NCBI GenBank assembly: GCA_027117675.1
Contig: JAJAYM010000044.1
Coordinates: 1 to 6,323 of the forward strand
Direction: 5' to 3'
Origin: Actinomycetes bacterium
GTDB taxonomy: Bacteria > Actinomycetota > Actinomycetes > JAHEKZ01
DNA: 6,323 nt
Shown here one piece after another: positions 6,300 to 6,323 of the stretch. Both the position numbers and the translations under genes were made by a program. Under the pieces are notes generated by a model. That model was given only the letters and a program-made list of their open reading frames with translations, searched no databases and was not told the DNA's origin. How positions within the stretch are numbered: the first letter of the stretch is position 1; each line of letters starts with the position of its first letter.

Positions 6300-6315
6300 C
6301 ACGTCGGTTCACCTC
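6300..6315 (-). promoter_or_regulatory. Strong Shine-Dalgarno and GTG start-like site upstream of the repeats
   Basis: On the minus strand GAGGTGA (6315-6309) is followed six bases later by GTG (6302-6300). This is the best ribosome-binding arrangement upstream of DUF1800. The frame it opens begins VLGHLHAEFYSTRA, crosses the repeats without a stop and overlaps the DUF1800 gene out of frame until 5775. The distance from this GTG to the DUF1800 GTG is 151 bp, one more than a multiple of three. The frame inside DUF1800 has no family resemblance that I can see, so I do not call a gene. The site may be a leader peptide start, a relic, or chance. Confidence 0.3.
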
Positions 6316-6323
6316 GCTACGAG

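Noticed and set aside
5775..6302. 175-codon minus-strand frame starting at the strong GAGGTGA-GTG site
   Set aside because: The start signal is good, but most of the frame overlaps DUF1800 out of phase and encodes Arg/Pro/Ser-rich sequence typical of shadow translation. It is kept only as a start-site observation, not as a gene.

Overview
This is a compact, GC-rich window (roughly two thirds G+C by eye, with strong G/C preference at third codon positions). It most likely comes from the chromosome of a high-GC actinobacterium. The evidence is codon usage, frequent GTG starts, two proteins with twin-arginine (Tat) signals, and the DUF1800/DUF1501 gene pair that is common in Actinobacteria. A Nocardioidaceae-like (Propionibacteriales) source is a guess from family impressions, not something the sequence proves.

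Layout. On the + strand, 1-1196 is the 3' part of a KbaZ/GatZ-type tagatose-bisphosphate aldolase subunit; its first ~25 codons lie before the window. It converges on a minus-strand series across a 54-bp gap (1197-1250) that holds only a weak hairpin. In order of minus-strand transcription, the series is: a 17-bp tandem repeat tract (6185-6268); a Tat-secreted DUF1800 protein (6151-4550); a Tat-secreted DUF1501 protein (4553-3267), whose possible GTG start overlaps the preceding stop by 4 bp; a 100-residue protein resembling the small 'virulence factor' family PF13769 (3216-2914); and a 545-residue NERD-nuclease/superfamily 1 helicase fusion (2888-1251). Every gene has intact reading frames and good family signatures. 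I saw no IS element, tRNA, rRNA, phage gene or CRISPR array.

How the genes relate. DUF1800 and DUF1501 are almost certainly one translationally coupled unit that sends two folded proteins outside the cytoplasm; their biochemical role is not established. The PF13769-like gene and the NERD-helicase are separated by 25 bp and may be co-transcribed, but nothing visible links their functions. They are 50 bp downstream of the DUF1501 gene, so a four-gene transcript is possible. The aldolase subunit belongs to a separate sugar-catabolic unit that extends to the left.

Most worth a second look: (1) the 17-bp tandem repeats just before the DUF1800 gene; (2) a well-placed Shine-Dalgarno plus GTG upstream of those repeats that is one nucleotide out of frame with DUF1800, so that gaining one 17-bp copy or losing the single 16-bp copy would fuse the frames; (3) the NERD-helicase, whose nuclease and helicase motifs are all intact and which resembles single-protein nuclease-helicase defence factors in architecture.
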